This document shows positions 33,336-61,960 of a DNA stretch of 64,000 nt, piece by piece. Numbering within the stretch: the first letter of the stretch is position 1; the number at the start of each line of letters is the position of its first letter. A program made the position numbers and the translations under genes. The notes beneath the pieces are model-generated. The model worked only from the letters and a program-made list of their open reading frames with translations. It did no database searches and was not told the DNA's origin. The stretch is from Metaphire vulgaris. Its lineage: Eukaryota > Annelida > Clitellata > Crassiclitellata > Megascolecidae. The stretch lies in NCBI GenBank assembly GCA_018105865.1, contig CM030834.1, positions 11,898,719 to 11,962,718 on the forward strand. Reading direction: 5' to 3'.

Positions 33336-34392
33336 TTATCCTTCGGTGCAACTTATTCTCGCCTGGAGTTCTTCGGTTCGCTTAAGCGCCTCTTTCAACC
33401 GGCGATTGAGCGCCTTTTCCGATGCCTTCCACATGTACAGCAATTCCTCTTTCGAAAGACACTGCAGCGTCCGACTCATGTCTTTACCGGGATTGCGGTA
33501 CGCACTTCTCGTCTGCCTCTCGAGTGCCGGTCTCGGCACGTCGACCGTTTTTCGTCTGCTCAGGGCACTGCGCACTTCGTCGGCGGCGGCGGTCTTGTCG
33601 ATTTCACTCCGCGAAGAAGCGCGGACTGGCAGCGATGTTTTCCTGTCGATCGCATCGTGTTTCTTCCAGTTGGAATTAATCGCGGGGGGCGAAGTGAGGA
33701 AGACGCTCTGATGCACCGGACGCAACGACGTGCGCTTTCGGAACGTCCTGCGCTTGGCGAAGGGAAACCCGTTCGACCGTCCTGCCACTAGAAGTCGCAA
33801 GTCGGTCGCAAGCGGCGGCGTCGTCGTCGTCGTCGTCGTCGTTGTGGGAATCGTGATGCTGTCGTCCATCGAAACCCTGCGATTTTCGGTTCGTTTCGTG
33901 GTGAATTCCAGATCCTGTTTGAGTTTCAGCGTGCCCGAGGACCAGGACAGACTCGTCTTGAGACCCGATGATCTGGAACGACGCCGGCGGTCGTCGAAGA
34001 AGGGCTGCTTGACGAAAGAAGAGGGTCTGTCGGCGGTCGACGGAGGCGTCGGTCCCTTCTCTGCCGGCCCCGGGCGGTCGTTTTCGTCGATGGTCGAATG
34101 ACGATAGCGACTCGTTCGACCCCAGAAATTCCGCGGTCGTGGAACGACGGTCCTGTCGATGTCCAGTTTGAGTGACGATCGAAGCGGTTTCACGGAACCG
34201 ACAGGCGTCGTGCATTTGACGCGGTCGCTTGACGCCAAACCGACGGCTTCCTCGGAGGATTTCGTCAATTCTGTGTTGCATTCCGGTTTGTCAGGGCTGC
34301 TGTCTACTTTGGCGTCCTGTGGAGATTCGGTCGAGAGGTCGCATGCCGGACCGCGCTTTCGACCGGAGACATTTAGACTTGGGGTTGCCTTC
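33336..34392 (-). CDS. Candidate last exon of the GluN3-like gene: Ser/Arg-rich cytoplasmic tail with coiled-coil end
   Basis: A long minus-strand frame starts after a good acceptor (TTTCCTATAG, exon from 34392) and ends in a stop at 33336. It encodes about 351 residues, basic and Ser/Thr-rich, with RRRSRSS and a Thr run from a GAC/GTC repeat. The last 45 residues (SKEELLYMWKASEKALNRRL onward) are predicted helical and coiled. GluN3A tails also end in a short coiled coil after a VSR motif, and here DMSR precedes it. The frame upstream of 34392 is LINE tail and a GAT repeat, not exon. It is downstream of the M4 exon on the same strand and joins in phase through two smaller exons. It could instead be a separate gene. 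Confidence 0.45.
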
Positions 34393-34496
34393 CTATAGGA
34401 AATAACGCAAACACCGTTACTTCCAATTGTAACCATCAGCATTTCATCATCATCATCATCATCATCATGTGTCATCTTCATATCTGAAGGTTGACG

Positions 34497-34650
34497 GTCA
34501 TGAGTTGTTTCCACGTCGTTCTGTCTTCAGCAATCCTTTTTAGTCTTCTCCGTAGTTCCTTTCTTGTATGTGTTCCTTAACGTCGTCCAGCCAGTCTCTT
34601 CTAGGTCTTCCTCTGGCTCTGTTTCCCTCATATCTGCCCTCTAATAGGAC
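34497..34650 (-). mobile_element. LINE 3' end with (GAT)n tail
   Basis: The reverse complement reads GAGGAAGACCTAGAAGAGAC and then GGCTGGACGACGTTAAGG, a common end of LINE ORF2 (RGRPRRDWLDDV). A GAT repeat at 34438-34467 follows in that orientation. It sits in the intron before the tail exon. Confidence 0.65.
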
Positions 34651-34675
34651 TTTTGCATTAGCATTTCAGACAATA

Positions 34676-34755
34676 TTAACCCCTTAACTGGGGATCCCGG
34701 ATATATCCGCCCATTTTACATTGAGTTACAGTTAAATACACGGTTAAGGGGTTAA
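34676..34755. mobile_element. Ultra-short TTAA element, copy 2, inverted
   Basis: TTAA sits on both sides of an 72-bp unit with CCCCTTAAC / GTTAAGGGG ends. Compared in reverse complement with 22897-22976 I see about one difference. Confidence 0.75.
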
Positions 34756-34929
34756 AGGCTTCTGCCTATAGACCTTTGGTCAGTTAGTGAAGCTCTTTTG
34801 GAATATAATACTGCATGCATTGGACAAGTTCAGGCATAATATAAAGTGCCAAATTTGTGGCGTAACATTTAGTAGAAGCTGTTGAATGCATCGTGCATGT
34901 TGACTCGGCGGCACACAGCGATCGCCATA

Positions 34930-35041
34930 GGAAACTAAATTAATGCTTTGAAACGACTAGCTATCGACTGATGACAAGTACATTACTAAATGGCGCTATA
35001 GAAGCTAAGAGATGACGATGACGATGACGATGATGATGATG
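34930..35041 (+). mobile_element. LINE 3' end, ATGGCGCTATAGAAGCT type, (GAT)n tail
   Basis: ATCGACTGATGACAAG, then AAATGGCGCTATAGAAGCT, then GATGACGATGACGATGATG repeats. The same 3' block occurs on the minus strand at 58875 with a different microsatellite. Confidence 0.65.
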
Positions 35042-35352
35042 CAGTGGCGTAGCCAGGATTTCTCGAAGGGGAGGGTTACGAGTCCCAACTTTGGAAAATT
35101 TTTAAAAGAAAAAAGTTTGTTATTTGATTCCCAGAACCACGGAAAACACGAAAATCCTGACAAGAAAAAAGTCGTCGACTAGGCCTATTATTTTTGCTTG
35201 ATTAAGAACAAAATATATAGGTATATGAGCGCGTACAACTATATATTGATCCGCAATAAAAAAATTTGGTCGGACAACCATCCAAGCGGGGGGGGGTAAC
35301 CCTGGGAACCAAGGGGGTTTTAACCCCCAACCCTCCCCAGGCTACGCCACTG
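35042..35352. mobile_element. hAT-type MITE, CAGTGGCGTAGCCAGGA family, copy 2
   Basis: Ends CAGTGGCGTAGCCAGGATT and CAGGCTACGCCACTG. Flanks TGATGATG and TGATGCTG differ by one base. It is inserted in the GAT tail of the preceding LINE. Confidence 0.85.
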
Positions 35353-35639
35353 TGATGCTGACTGATGATGGTGATGATGATGATGATGATGAATGATGAA
35401 TGATGATGACGACGATTACTACAGTTAACGTTAAGACAACGGCTAGAATCGACAGATGTGCAAAAAAACTTGGGACTTACGATTGCCGAAGAAAGTGATT
35501 GAACCAGCAATTCAGTGTAGGGCCTACACTGCATAGGGCCTACAATGCCCTACATATTAGTTACACTAGTACACAGTATATAGGCCTACAGCGTTGGGCG
35601 TGACAAGAGGTCACAAGAAGAGCAGCAAGGGCTCTGGAA

Positions 35640-36187
35640 TCAACTGACGGCAATGGACAAGATCTGGAAAAGCAAAGCAATAAGCACTGAAACAAAAAAG
35701 AAAATACTCAAAGCCTGTATCTTCAGCAGCTTTTTATATGGATGCGAAACATGGACCATCACCAAAGACTTGGAAAGAAAAATACTAGCCTTTGAAAGAA
35801 AATGTTATAGAAATATACTAAGAATCGGATGGGTCGAAAAAATCACAAGTGAAGAACTTTACAGAAGAATTCAGCCTAAACAAACCATGCTGGAAAGAGT
35901 AAAACAAAGGAAACTCCATCTTTTTGGACACATATGCAGAATGAAAGAGGACAGAAAGATCAAAGCTCTAATGTTTGGAATAATGGAGGGTGCCAAATAA
36001 GAGAGTGAGACCACACAAAGAATGGTGTGATGATATTGAAGAATGGCGTGGAAGCAGTTTACAGGATCTTATAGCCACAGAGCAACGGACAGAAAAGAAT
36101 GGCAGAAAACTGTGGAGATGGCATTATACACCAACGGGCGATGAGCCCACGGTTAATGATGATGATGATGATGATGATGATGATGGT
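35640..36187 (+). pseudogene. LINE 3' part with (GAT)n tail
   Basis: The frame 35653-36000 reads ACIFSSFLYGCETWTITKDL, NILRIGWVEKITSEELYRR and RKLHLFGHICRMKED, then a frameshift near 35993 leads to RVRPHKEWCDDIEEW. It ends in a GAT repeat at 36155-36184. It is similar in type to the fragment at 2369-2725 but a different lineage. Confidence 0.82.
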
Positions 36188-36368
36188 TGGGCCGTTGGCC
36201 GTCTAATAACTCGTTAAGCAGGGCGTATTAAGTTCAACTTCGTTTACCATTTCAACTGTTCCACGACACTAAACAGGTTCTTTCGATTTCTGGCTCTATT
36301 TTCTTGCTGAAAATAAAGATAAAGACACGATTTTATATATAGGGCCTACATAGGTGTAGGACTAAATG

Positions 36369-36720
36369 CAGTGTTTATTCTAGCCACCTTGACATTGGGG
36401 GATTATTAAATGTTTGGGGGACAAGGTCTGAGTCTCCAAAAACCTTGACAAGCAAAAAAGGTTATCTTCCTTTTAAAATGTGGTGACAAGCAAAAAGGTC
36501 ATTCTTTCGACTTCCCTAATAATTTTTACCCTTCTCAAATGCCCTGGCAAGCAAAAATTGCAATCCTTACATTTTTGTCCTCTCCAAAAAATAAAAGCCC
36601 CCTTTCTCACACTTTTGGGGGTAAATTTCCATCCCCATGCAATATATAAAAATTTTGGGGAATTCTAAAACGTTAGGTGTGGAGGAAAGTCCATCCAGAG
36701 AAGGCCTAGAATAAATACTT
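36369..36720. mobile_element. MITE, CAGTGTTTATTCTAGCC family, copy 4
   Basis: The left end is intact, CAGTGTTTATTCTAGCC. The right end GGCCTAGAATAAATACTT is decayed, and no target duplication is left. It carries GACAAGC words at 36447 and 36485 and a variant at 36546. Confidence 0.72.
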
Positions 36721-36937
36721 TACAGTAATGCTTTCGTGAGCAATACAGCAGCGGCTGCTTATTCTCGGAAGCCCTTAGGGTGCCCGGAATTTATAGAAAA
36801 CTATATAGGAGACAGGTTAAGGTCAGGCTTTGGCTGCTCGCTTTCACTCTTTTTGGCAGTGCTCGACACACGCTTATGAAATTTCAGAGAACTAAAATCC
36901 GTCGACTTCGTCGTCTGTCTGCGTTTAACACTTTCAC

Positions 36938-37049
36938 AAATCCGTGGAATTGAATTCTGAGGCGTCCAAAAATGGTCGCCGCCGAAAGCCTTTCGTCAAA
37001 CGCAGAAGCAGATCGCAATTTTGTGACGCGGCCTTTTGCCTTATCTTCA
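36938..37049 (-). CDS. Candidate GluN3-like tail exon
   Basis: The open segment encodes KIRQKAASQNCDLLLRLTKG and FRRRPFLDASEFNSTDL, bounded by GTGTGTGTCAG and ATTT|GTGAAAG. It ends two bases into a codon, and the first base of the exon at 34392 completes it. If the acceptor is the later AG at 37045-37046, the exon starts in phase 0 at 37044 and joins the exon at 39213-39302. This is inference from splice sites only. Confidence 0.35.
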
Positions 37050-37264
37050 CTGACACACACACTGCACACACTGGTGCACACACTGGCACCTTCAAGAACG
37101 CACACAACGACTAAATAGCATCAGAGGTTGCTATGGGAACGCAGACGTTGCCAGGTTATCGCGTAAAAGATGAACGTCGGTTTCTAGACAACCAACGACC
37201 GTTGCAGAGCATCTATGAAAAGCCGAATGCCACCACGTGTCTGTATGACCATCTGCCTGCCTAC

Positions 37265-37267
<3 letters not shown>

Positions 37268-37302
<35 letters not shown>
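37268..37302. repeat. (TCTG)n microsatellite
   Basis: Eight or so GTCT units in an intronic or intergenic stretch. The surrounding 37050-38960 holds no recognised gene. Confidence 0.85.
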
Positions 37303-37303
<1 letters not shown>

Positions 37304-38960
37304 CATAGGTCTATGTGTGCCTGTTGTTATGCTGCCATGTCCATCCCTAAACGTGAAGACGAGCTTTGAAACTCGTGTGAGTAATAATTGACAATTATGT
37401 AGGCGTTATAGGCAGAGTACATGGACGGAATATATTTATTATAGAGTCGCGACTTGGATATGAATATGTAATCCATTTATCGTCGAATGTGAATCATAAT
37501 CGAGAGGACCTTGAGGCATGCATGCATCGCAAAGTATTCGGCTAAACAATGTCAACATCTATATCTATATATAGGCCTATATGATAGGACGATGGAATGC
37601 GATGCGTTTGGACGGCTTCGTGCTTTTATCGATAATTCTCTTTTCACCCTTGAATTAAAGGTTCTAGGATCAATACTATAGTGGCATGGTCTCGACATTT
37701 ATATTACCGGTACTCATAGATGTTGCAAACGTATAAACGCGTTTGTTTCTGAAAATATAAAAAACGTAAAAAAAACGTTGAGAAAAACGTTCGTTTACTT
37801 TCTAGGCAGCACAAAAATTAACATGTTAATGTTTTTACAGTGTTGACGCAATTAGTTTATAAACGAAGAAAAGCAAAACAACGAGAAACGTAGGCCTATA
37901 TTAGTAGCGCAGAAAACGCTAAATTTAGGCCTATGTACGGCAGAGGTAGACCTAGACATTCAAGTTTTAAAGACATAACAGTCAACAGTTTAATATTGCA
38001 TTTAAGGCAAGAACTCCCGAAAAAATTGAAATTTGTCAAAAACTTTCCTCACAGTTCTTCACGTTCCTCATCACCGTCTGACTAGTCTGATGGTTGTCTC
38101 CACATAGTTTATATTGTCCTGCTTTTTTCCCTTTATAGGCGAAGATTAGCATATGTTGCAACACTACATCTAGCGCTCTCTTGGTCTGTACACGGTTTCG
38201 GGTTTTCGTGTGGATGAAGTCAAAAGTTGATTAATCTCTCTCGCAGGTTGAGGCAGACGTCACCTGTGCTAGAGTCGAATCGTCGAATGTGAATCATAAT
38301 CGACCCCCTGGCCACCCCCTGGCCCCGTACTCTAACCGCAAAATGCTGCAGCTCCGGAACATGAGCTCCTATATTGACATCCGCCGCCATCGATATGCTG
38401 GCATTTCTTTAGCAGCTGGAAATCGCCATCCGTCGTGCAAATAAACCCTGGCGTAATTTAAATTGTGTAGCGTCTTGATAAATATTTGAAAATCTGATTT
38501 ACCTAGAACCGCCTATCTGACCGATGATCTATAGAAATAATGAACATGCCATATTGCAAAAGCCGTTGAAAAACACAATAAAATAAAAAACGTAAAGAAA
38601 TAGAAAACGTAAAAAACGCGTTTTTGATGGAGAAAAAGACCCAAAAACCCGCTTGCATCATCTATGGTATTACTATTATTTATGAACTTCTATAGCCTAA
38701 CACTAATACTCAGATGTGTCAAATCGATGTTACTCCAAATCTAAATCGCAAAAACAGGTCAATTCCATAATTTCCAGAGACCAGTCAGAGTGGGAGTGGA
38801 GTCATATATACATGACAAAAGAAAATAAGAAATACGTGATTTAACTTTATATTTAATAGTGCTATAGCAACAATACTACCTGAGAGATGCCTTAATAAAT
38901 CTACTGTTTTAACGGCATCAAGTAATCTGCAAACTTTTCATCATCATGAAAAACTTAAAC
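37303..38960. other. No gene recognised
   Basis: Contains AAAACG-rich phrases (37740-37800 and 38575-38650) and a repeated word TCGTCGAATGTGAATCATAATCG cut across 37480 and 38279, suggesting a duplicated segment. No exon was supported. Confidence 0.4.
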
Positions 38961-38961
38961 G

Positions 38962-38963
<2 letters not shown>

Positions 38964-39003
<40 letters not shown>
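38964..39003. repeat. (CA)n microsatellite
   Basis: About 40 bp of CA. Another CA tract is at 39360-39400. Confidence 0.95.
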
Positions 39004-39009
<6 letters not shown>

Positions 39010-39212
39010 TATTTAGACCCTCCACTGCTCGAGGCCGATCCAAAAGTGGGGTCGACATTTTTGTTTGTTTTAGCGATGACTCCCGTCATCGGATGTTTGA
39101 CTGAAAACGTTTCAGCCTACGGGCGAATCGGTCTAATAATTAAGGCGTCATTCCTATGTGATTCGGCGATCAACGATGATGACTGAGTGACGCGTCTCTT
39201 TTCTCTTCCTAC

Positions 39213-39302
39213 CCTTCTGACGCTCTTCTGAAAGAGTTTAGCGAAGTCCCTTTTCTTCATCACCTCGATCATCTCTCTGGCAGAATGATGCGGCGAAACC
39301 AA
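39213..39302 (-). CDS. Candidate GluN3-like exon just after M4
   Basis: A 90-base open segment between GTGTGCAG and AGG|GTAGGA encodes LVSPHHSAREMIEVMKKRDF and AKLFQKSVRR. Both ends are phase 0. The M4 exon has a possible phase-0 donor CAG|GTCAGG at 41761-41762. The basic, helical sequence suits a juxtamembrane tail. An alternative acceptor would extend it to 39309. Confidence 0.45.
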
Positions 39303-39357
39303 CTGCACACTGGTAATTATTCGGTGAAGTCTCTGATGTTGAAGCAACAAATAAATA

Positions 39358-39393
<36 letters not shown>

Positions 39394-39484
39394 ACACATG
39401 CATATATGACAATAACCAAATCAAATATAATAAGCTATATTTGACTAATTTTTAGTCCTGTGTCTATGCTTAGTCTGTTCTTTG

Positions 39485-39712
39485 CATGGAGGTATAATCC
39501 CAGGAGACGGCATTACGTCATTTTTAGCCCAGGCTGCGTGAAGCCAGTAGCGCGTAGGCTAAATATAGTACCTCCATGGTTAGCGACCATCTTGGTAGAC
39601 CAAAATCATGTGTTAGCGGCCATCTTGGGAGACCCAAACTGTCTGGGAATTTCCCAGCTAGTCGGCTTCACCGAAATGACGTAATGCCGTCTCCAGGGAT
39701 AATACCTCCATG
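39485..39712. mobile_element. hAT-type MITE with CATGGAGGTATAATCCC ends
   Basis: The ends CATGGAGGTATAATCCC and GGGATAATACCTCCATG extend inward to GAGACGGCATTACGTCATT and its complement, a roughly 40-bp inverted repeat. The duplication GTTCTTTG is perfect (39477-39484 and 39713-39720). Confidence 0.9.
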
Positions 39713-40031
39713 GTTCTTTGACACAGAATATAAGGACTTACAGAGACGTAATTTACAGGTGTATGATTACGGACAATGGACAATCATATGTCATTTTTGA
39801 CTGACGTCTGACCGAACTGAAACTATTGCCTCTTTCCGTCGTTGCTACAGAAGATTAGTCGCACCAATCAGACGCTTCGATAGAAGCGGTTTTAATATCG
39901 GAAAAAGACTCGACAGGTCTTTTGTAAGCATCGCACGTGGTCGTCTCGCGACAACGCTACGTTTGACTAAGTGACAGCAGTCCGCCTCTCAACGCATGAA
40001 CGAAGAATTTCAATGGACACGCGATACAGAC

Positions 40032-40108
40032 CAGACATGGACATGGGTTGGGTTAGGTTTGAATAGTGGTGGGTTGGGTTTTAAAAAATGGACCCATGTC
40101 CATGTCTG
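40032..40108. mobile_element. 77-bp hAT-type MITE with CAGACATGGACATGGG ends
   Basis: Ends CAGACATGGACATGGGT and ACCCATGTCCATGTCTG, duplication ATACAGAC (40024-40031 and 40109-40116). It belongs to the GGGTTGGGTT-containing family of 4457-7149. Confidence 0.88.
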
Positions 40109-40116
40109 ATACAGAC

Positions 40117-40416
40117 CAGAGGCGGTTCCGCCATGCTGATGACTGGGGATGCATCCTCCCACCGGGATTCTTGATGACTTTTTTTTGGCTTGTCAGCCTA
40201 TTTTCCGGCGAGTTTTTAAAAATTTAGTGAAAATACCATCTTTTTTGCTTGTCGGGCTTATTAATTTTGTCAAGGTTTATTAGCATTTAGTGAGCAAAAC
40301 ACTAACAATTACATTTTTCTCTCTTTACTTTGTTCTTCTTCACTTTGCACCATCCCCCATCAGCTTCCTATAAATTTGTTTCATCTCCCCACCAAGAATT
40401 CCTGGAACCGCCTCTA
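40117..40416. mobile_element. hAT-type MITE with CAGAGGCGGTTCC ends, next to the 77-bp element
   Basis: Ends CAGAGGCGGTTCC and GGAACCGCCTCTA. The left flank ATACAGAC is shared with the preceding element and the right flank ATATAGAA matches it at 6 of 8. CTTGTC words in reverse lie at 40188-40194 and 40247-40253. Confidence 0.75.
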
Positions 40417-40957
40417 ATATAGAAGACAACATATCAGGGACGTAATTTCATTGTTTTCCAGGGGGCAAGACTTTCAACTGCAAGGCAGGCTGTATTTTTT
40501 AATGCCTCTGCAGCATGCAAATTGGTTTTTGTCCATAGTACATGCTACATACGATACTGCATAGTACATACCTGTGATTGTAATAACATTATAAAAACAA
40601 TTGAGAACACAATGAATTTCAAAACACAAAAATTCGCTAAAATGTTTCCCCTAAAAATCATGGGGAGGGAGTCAACGGCCCCCCTGCACCTCCAAATGAC
40701 GTCCCTGCAGCATATCCAAACACGTCGCTCAGTGCGGCGTAAATTTGGCTGTTAAAGCTATAGGCCTGCCGTTATCTGCCCCTTGCATATGCGACGTAAA
40801 TGTATGTAAAATACCCCTAGTTTCAATTAATTAATTAATTAATTATGTAGCGTCAGCGTTTACTATGTCCCGGCGGGCATGAGAACTTCCGATACAGGTG
40901 TATCAGACTATCTTTAATCTCAGTCTGCCAGATTTAAGCACTAGTAGACGGGTTGCC

Positions 40958-41190
40958 CAGGGGCGTCTTTAACCAGTGCGGGGCCCCGGGCACCTGGCGA
41001 CCTGCGGGGCCCTAGACGTGAAGATCAATGCTGGCAAGCAAAAAAAGTAATCTCCAACGTTTTTGAATGTTGACAGGCAAAAAAGGTAATCCTACGTTTA
41101 AAAAAAGTAGTTTGCACGCGGCGCGGGGCCCCTAAGATGCGCGGGGCCCCGGGCACTGTGCCCGAACTTTTACGTGTAAAGACACCCCTG
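40958..41190. mobile_element. hAT-type MITE with CAGGGGCGTCTTTA ends
   Basis: Ends CAGGGGCGTCTTTA and TAAAGACACCCCTG, perfect 8-bp duplication GGGTTGCC (40950-40957 and 41191-41198). GGCAAGC at 41033 and GACAGGC at 41072 lie 39 bp apart. Confidence 0.9.
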
Positions 41191-41228
41191 GGGTTGCCTC
41201 TGCGCAAAACTGACTCTATACCATAGAC

Positions 41229-41233
<5 letters not shown>

Positions 41234-41276
<43 letters not shown>
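41234..41276. repeat. (TA)n microsatellite
   Basis: Pure TA repeat, about 43 bp. Confidence 0.95.
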
Positions 41277-41281
<5 letters not shown>

Positions 41282-41735
41282 CTGAAGTTATATTTCAAGT
41301 TCATGTCCTACTACTGTATCATTTGATGTTTTGGTGACCGGTATAGAATCTAACGCGTCCCCAATGCTCTCTTCGTGTAAAAAGTCAAAGGCACGTTATT
41401 CGTTTATTATCTCAGGTCGTGCTGCCTATCCCACAAATTACTCAACGGTTTTGCACAGATCCCACGACCGGCCCCATGCCCACCCTCCACCCCACCCCTT
41501 CCGTGGCTACGCCAATGCCGAATATGAGCAAAAATGCCCCTTGCCTACATTTCAGGACCAGGAGCTCTGGTTACCAAATGCGCCAGGCAAAATTTAGAAA
41601 ATCTGTTTCCACCCATACACATTAGGTTATATAGTAATAAATTATTCGTATTTGAGGACGGATAAAGGTTCCAATCGTGCTTTCTGCCGGCAAGAACCAT
41701 CGAAGAAAATGTTGACTGTTTCTCGGGGGGGGTGG

Positions 41736-59757
<18,022 letters not shown>

Positions 59758-60154
59758 CTGCGCAAAGCAAAACTCCTCGTCACTGTCGTTTCAACGTTAT
59801 CAGTCCTTGTTATCAAGTAGCCAGATGCACAGTCGTTAAGTGGGCGAAGATGTGTGTGTGTGTGTGTGAAGTATTATTGAACGCTAGTTAAAGAATTATC
59901 GGAAATAGTGTCACTAAGACTAGAATTTTGATCGCTGCTTTGATTAATTATCGCTAAAAATTGTATTCGGTAAAATAAACTAACGATTAATCGATTGATG
60001 AATGGATAATTTCCGCAGCTTTAACGGTAATACATTACAATTTCTTAAACATTGACTATTTCTTGGCCCAACCTAACCCACCATAAATATGAAAAAGTCT
60101 GACTCAACCCACCCAATCCAACCCAACCCATGGGTTTACTCAACCAATTGTAAT

Positions 60155-60191
<37 letters not shown>

Positions 60192-60581
60192 CATGACTTC
60201 TCTCTATGACTGATACAATTATATGTGCTGCAATTTGTCTATTAATTTGTGAATGTCGATCAATATGCCTACAATGCTGAATTAAGATTTATAGTGGAAT
60301 GATGTACTGTTAATCGAGTGGTGATTGCTAATTCCTGGGCTTAAATGTCTATGTCGGTTGGCGCAGTTGAGTGAAAATCAATCGGATTCGTTGAAGAGTA
60401 GGAGCGTAATGTTCATAATGCTCACAGTCATCTAACAAACCCAAATACACGACCGACTAATAATTATTTACAGATGCATTATTACACATTTATTTCGAAA
60501 CATCGCATAACGTTCATAACTTTGATATGCAAATGACTATAGCAAAAATTATCAAGCTATTTTAAGACAACGGAAACCCCA

Positions 60582-60616
<35 letters not shown>

Positions 60617-61268
60617 TATATATATATATATATATGTTGTCCCCGGAAAAAATTTATATAGTCGGGCATTTGTGGCCGATTATGAAAAAAAGTAAAAATG
60701 AAAAACGCATCGAAAATGCTGAGAATTGCTTGCATCGCGCGATGCCGTATAGAGATGAAAGACCTTGATATTGTCGCCAATGAGACCTGAAGAGCAACGC
60801 TGACAATCATGTTCGGTCGCTCGTGTCAGCCGTCATCCAGTATGAAATGTAAATGACAACGGGATGACTACACGTGACTCGAACGATTCTTGCATATTAA
60901 GCCCCCCCCCCCCACGCCAAGGTCGCGCGCAATTCACGGCGCAGAATCGCCTTTTCTTGTGATTGCTTCACGAAAACGCACGATCCATGGCGCTCGGCGT
61001 TCAAGAAATTGGATTTCCTGGGTCACAGCGGATTGGAGAGATGTGGTCTGGCGGCGCGAGGAGGGAACGGGGAAGTGGGTTGCGCGGGATTAAAGTTCAG
61101 AGGCAGATTGATGTTATTGTTCTTTATATCCCGATTGCTGTGAACTGAGGCATGAAAACTCACAACCATCATCAGTCGCCATCTACGAGTCATCGCTCAT
61201 TGAGAAGCGAAGGACAGCATCATCTGTATGGCGCACTTTGGACTACAATCTAAAATCCGAGTGTGTAT
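59758..61268. other. Receptor upstream intron or flank, no exon recognised
   Basis: Holds (TG)n at 59852-59868, TA tracts at 60160-60190 and 60583-60635, and a degenerate GGGTTGGG-type MITE remnant at 60065-60150. The missing first amino-terminal-domain exons were not found here. Confidence 0.5.
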
Positions 61269-61411
61269 GCAGCGGCGTGCAGAAAGTGGTGGGTGCCCGG
61301 GGCCAAGGCGATAAAAATGTTTGACGAGAGAAAAAAGGTTGTCGAATCAATTTTGGCGCTCCCATCTGGTCGGCGCCCAGGGCCACCGCCCCACCGACCC
61401 TCTCTGCACGC
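61269..61411. mobile_element. Possible MITE with CAGCGGCGTGCAGA end
   Basis: CAGCGGCGTGCAGA and TCTGCACGCTTCTG are imperfectly inverted. GACGAGAGAAAAAAGGTTGTC occurs inside. No target duplication was found. Confidence 0.5.
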
Positions 61412-61559
61412 TTCTGGCTGGCTTACTGAACCACTACTGGAATGCAGAATGCAGATGGTACCAGAGAAGAGATTACCTTTGTAACTAGCACTTAAATGTC
61501 AATAACTTCAGTTACTCAATGCAGTATAACAGTCAGTCAATGGATTTTTACATGAATAA

Positions 61560-61960
61560 CTAGAAAGATGCTCGCTTCGCTCGCGCTCGCTTCGCTCGCA
61601 GTGCAGGATAATACTAAAACCCAATCATTGAATTCATGCTGAACAACGTTTCAATTATGTACTGTCAAGCTCTGCGCCACGTAATAATTAGGCCTATGTA
61701 CGTTAAAATCACGCAACTGTGACGCTGTACACGTATTTTTGTGTACGTTAAAATTGGGCAACTTCCTCAAGCTACGAACAATTGTTACCAATAGCAACGT
61801 CGTCGCACGCCCACCCCTCTGACGCTGCAATGACTCGACTAAACCGTGCTAAACTACGAACAATTGTTACCAATAGCAACGTCTTCGAACGCATCGCGAC
61901 GTAAGGACTAAACCGTCTACCAATAGTCAACCAATCAGAACGCTTGAAGGTAACAGACAT
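61560..61960 (-). mobile_element. Helitron 3' end fragment
   Basis: On the minus strand it has palindromic GCGAGCGAAGCGAGC twice, then ATCTTTCTAG followed by T: a hairpin plus CTAG end. The body has CGACGTTGCTATTGGTAAC twice, which also occurs at 63650 in the Helitron-like 5' region. Confidence 0.65.

Noticed and set aside
33318..34398. Several plus-strand and alternate minus-strand frames
   Set aside because: Shadows of the tail-exon candidate at 33336-34392.
34393..34514. N-terminal METTHDRQPSD... extension of the 33-34 kb frame
   Set aside because: It is translated LINE tail and GAT repeat; a good splice acceptor lies at 34393-34394.
37140..37370. Plus-strand 78-residue frame with Cys/Leu/Ser repeats
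   Set aside because: Its distinctive part is the TCTG microsatellite; no other support.
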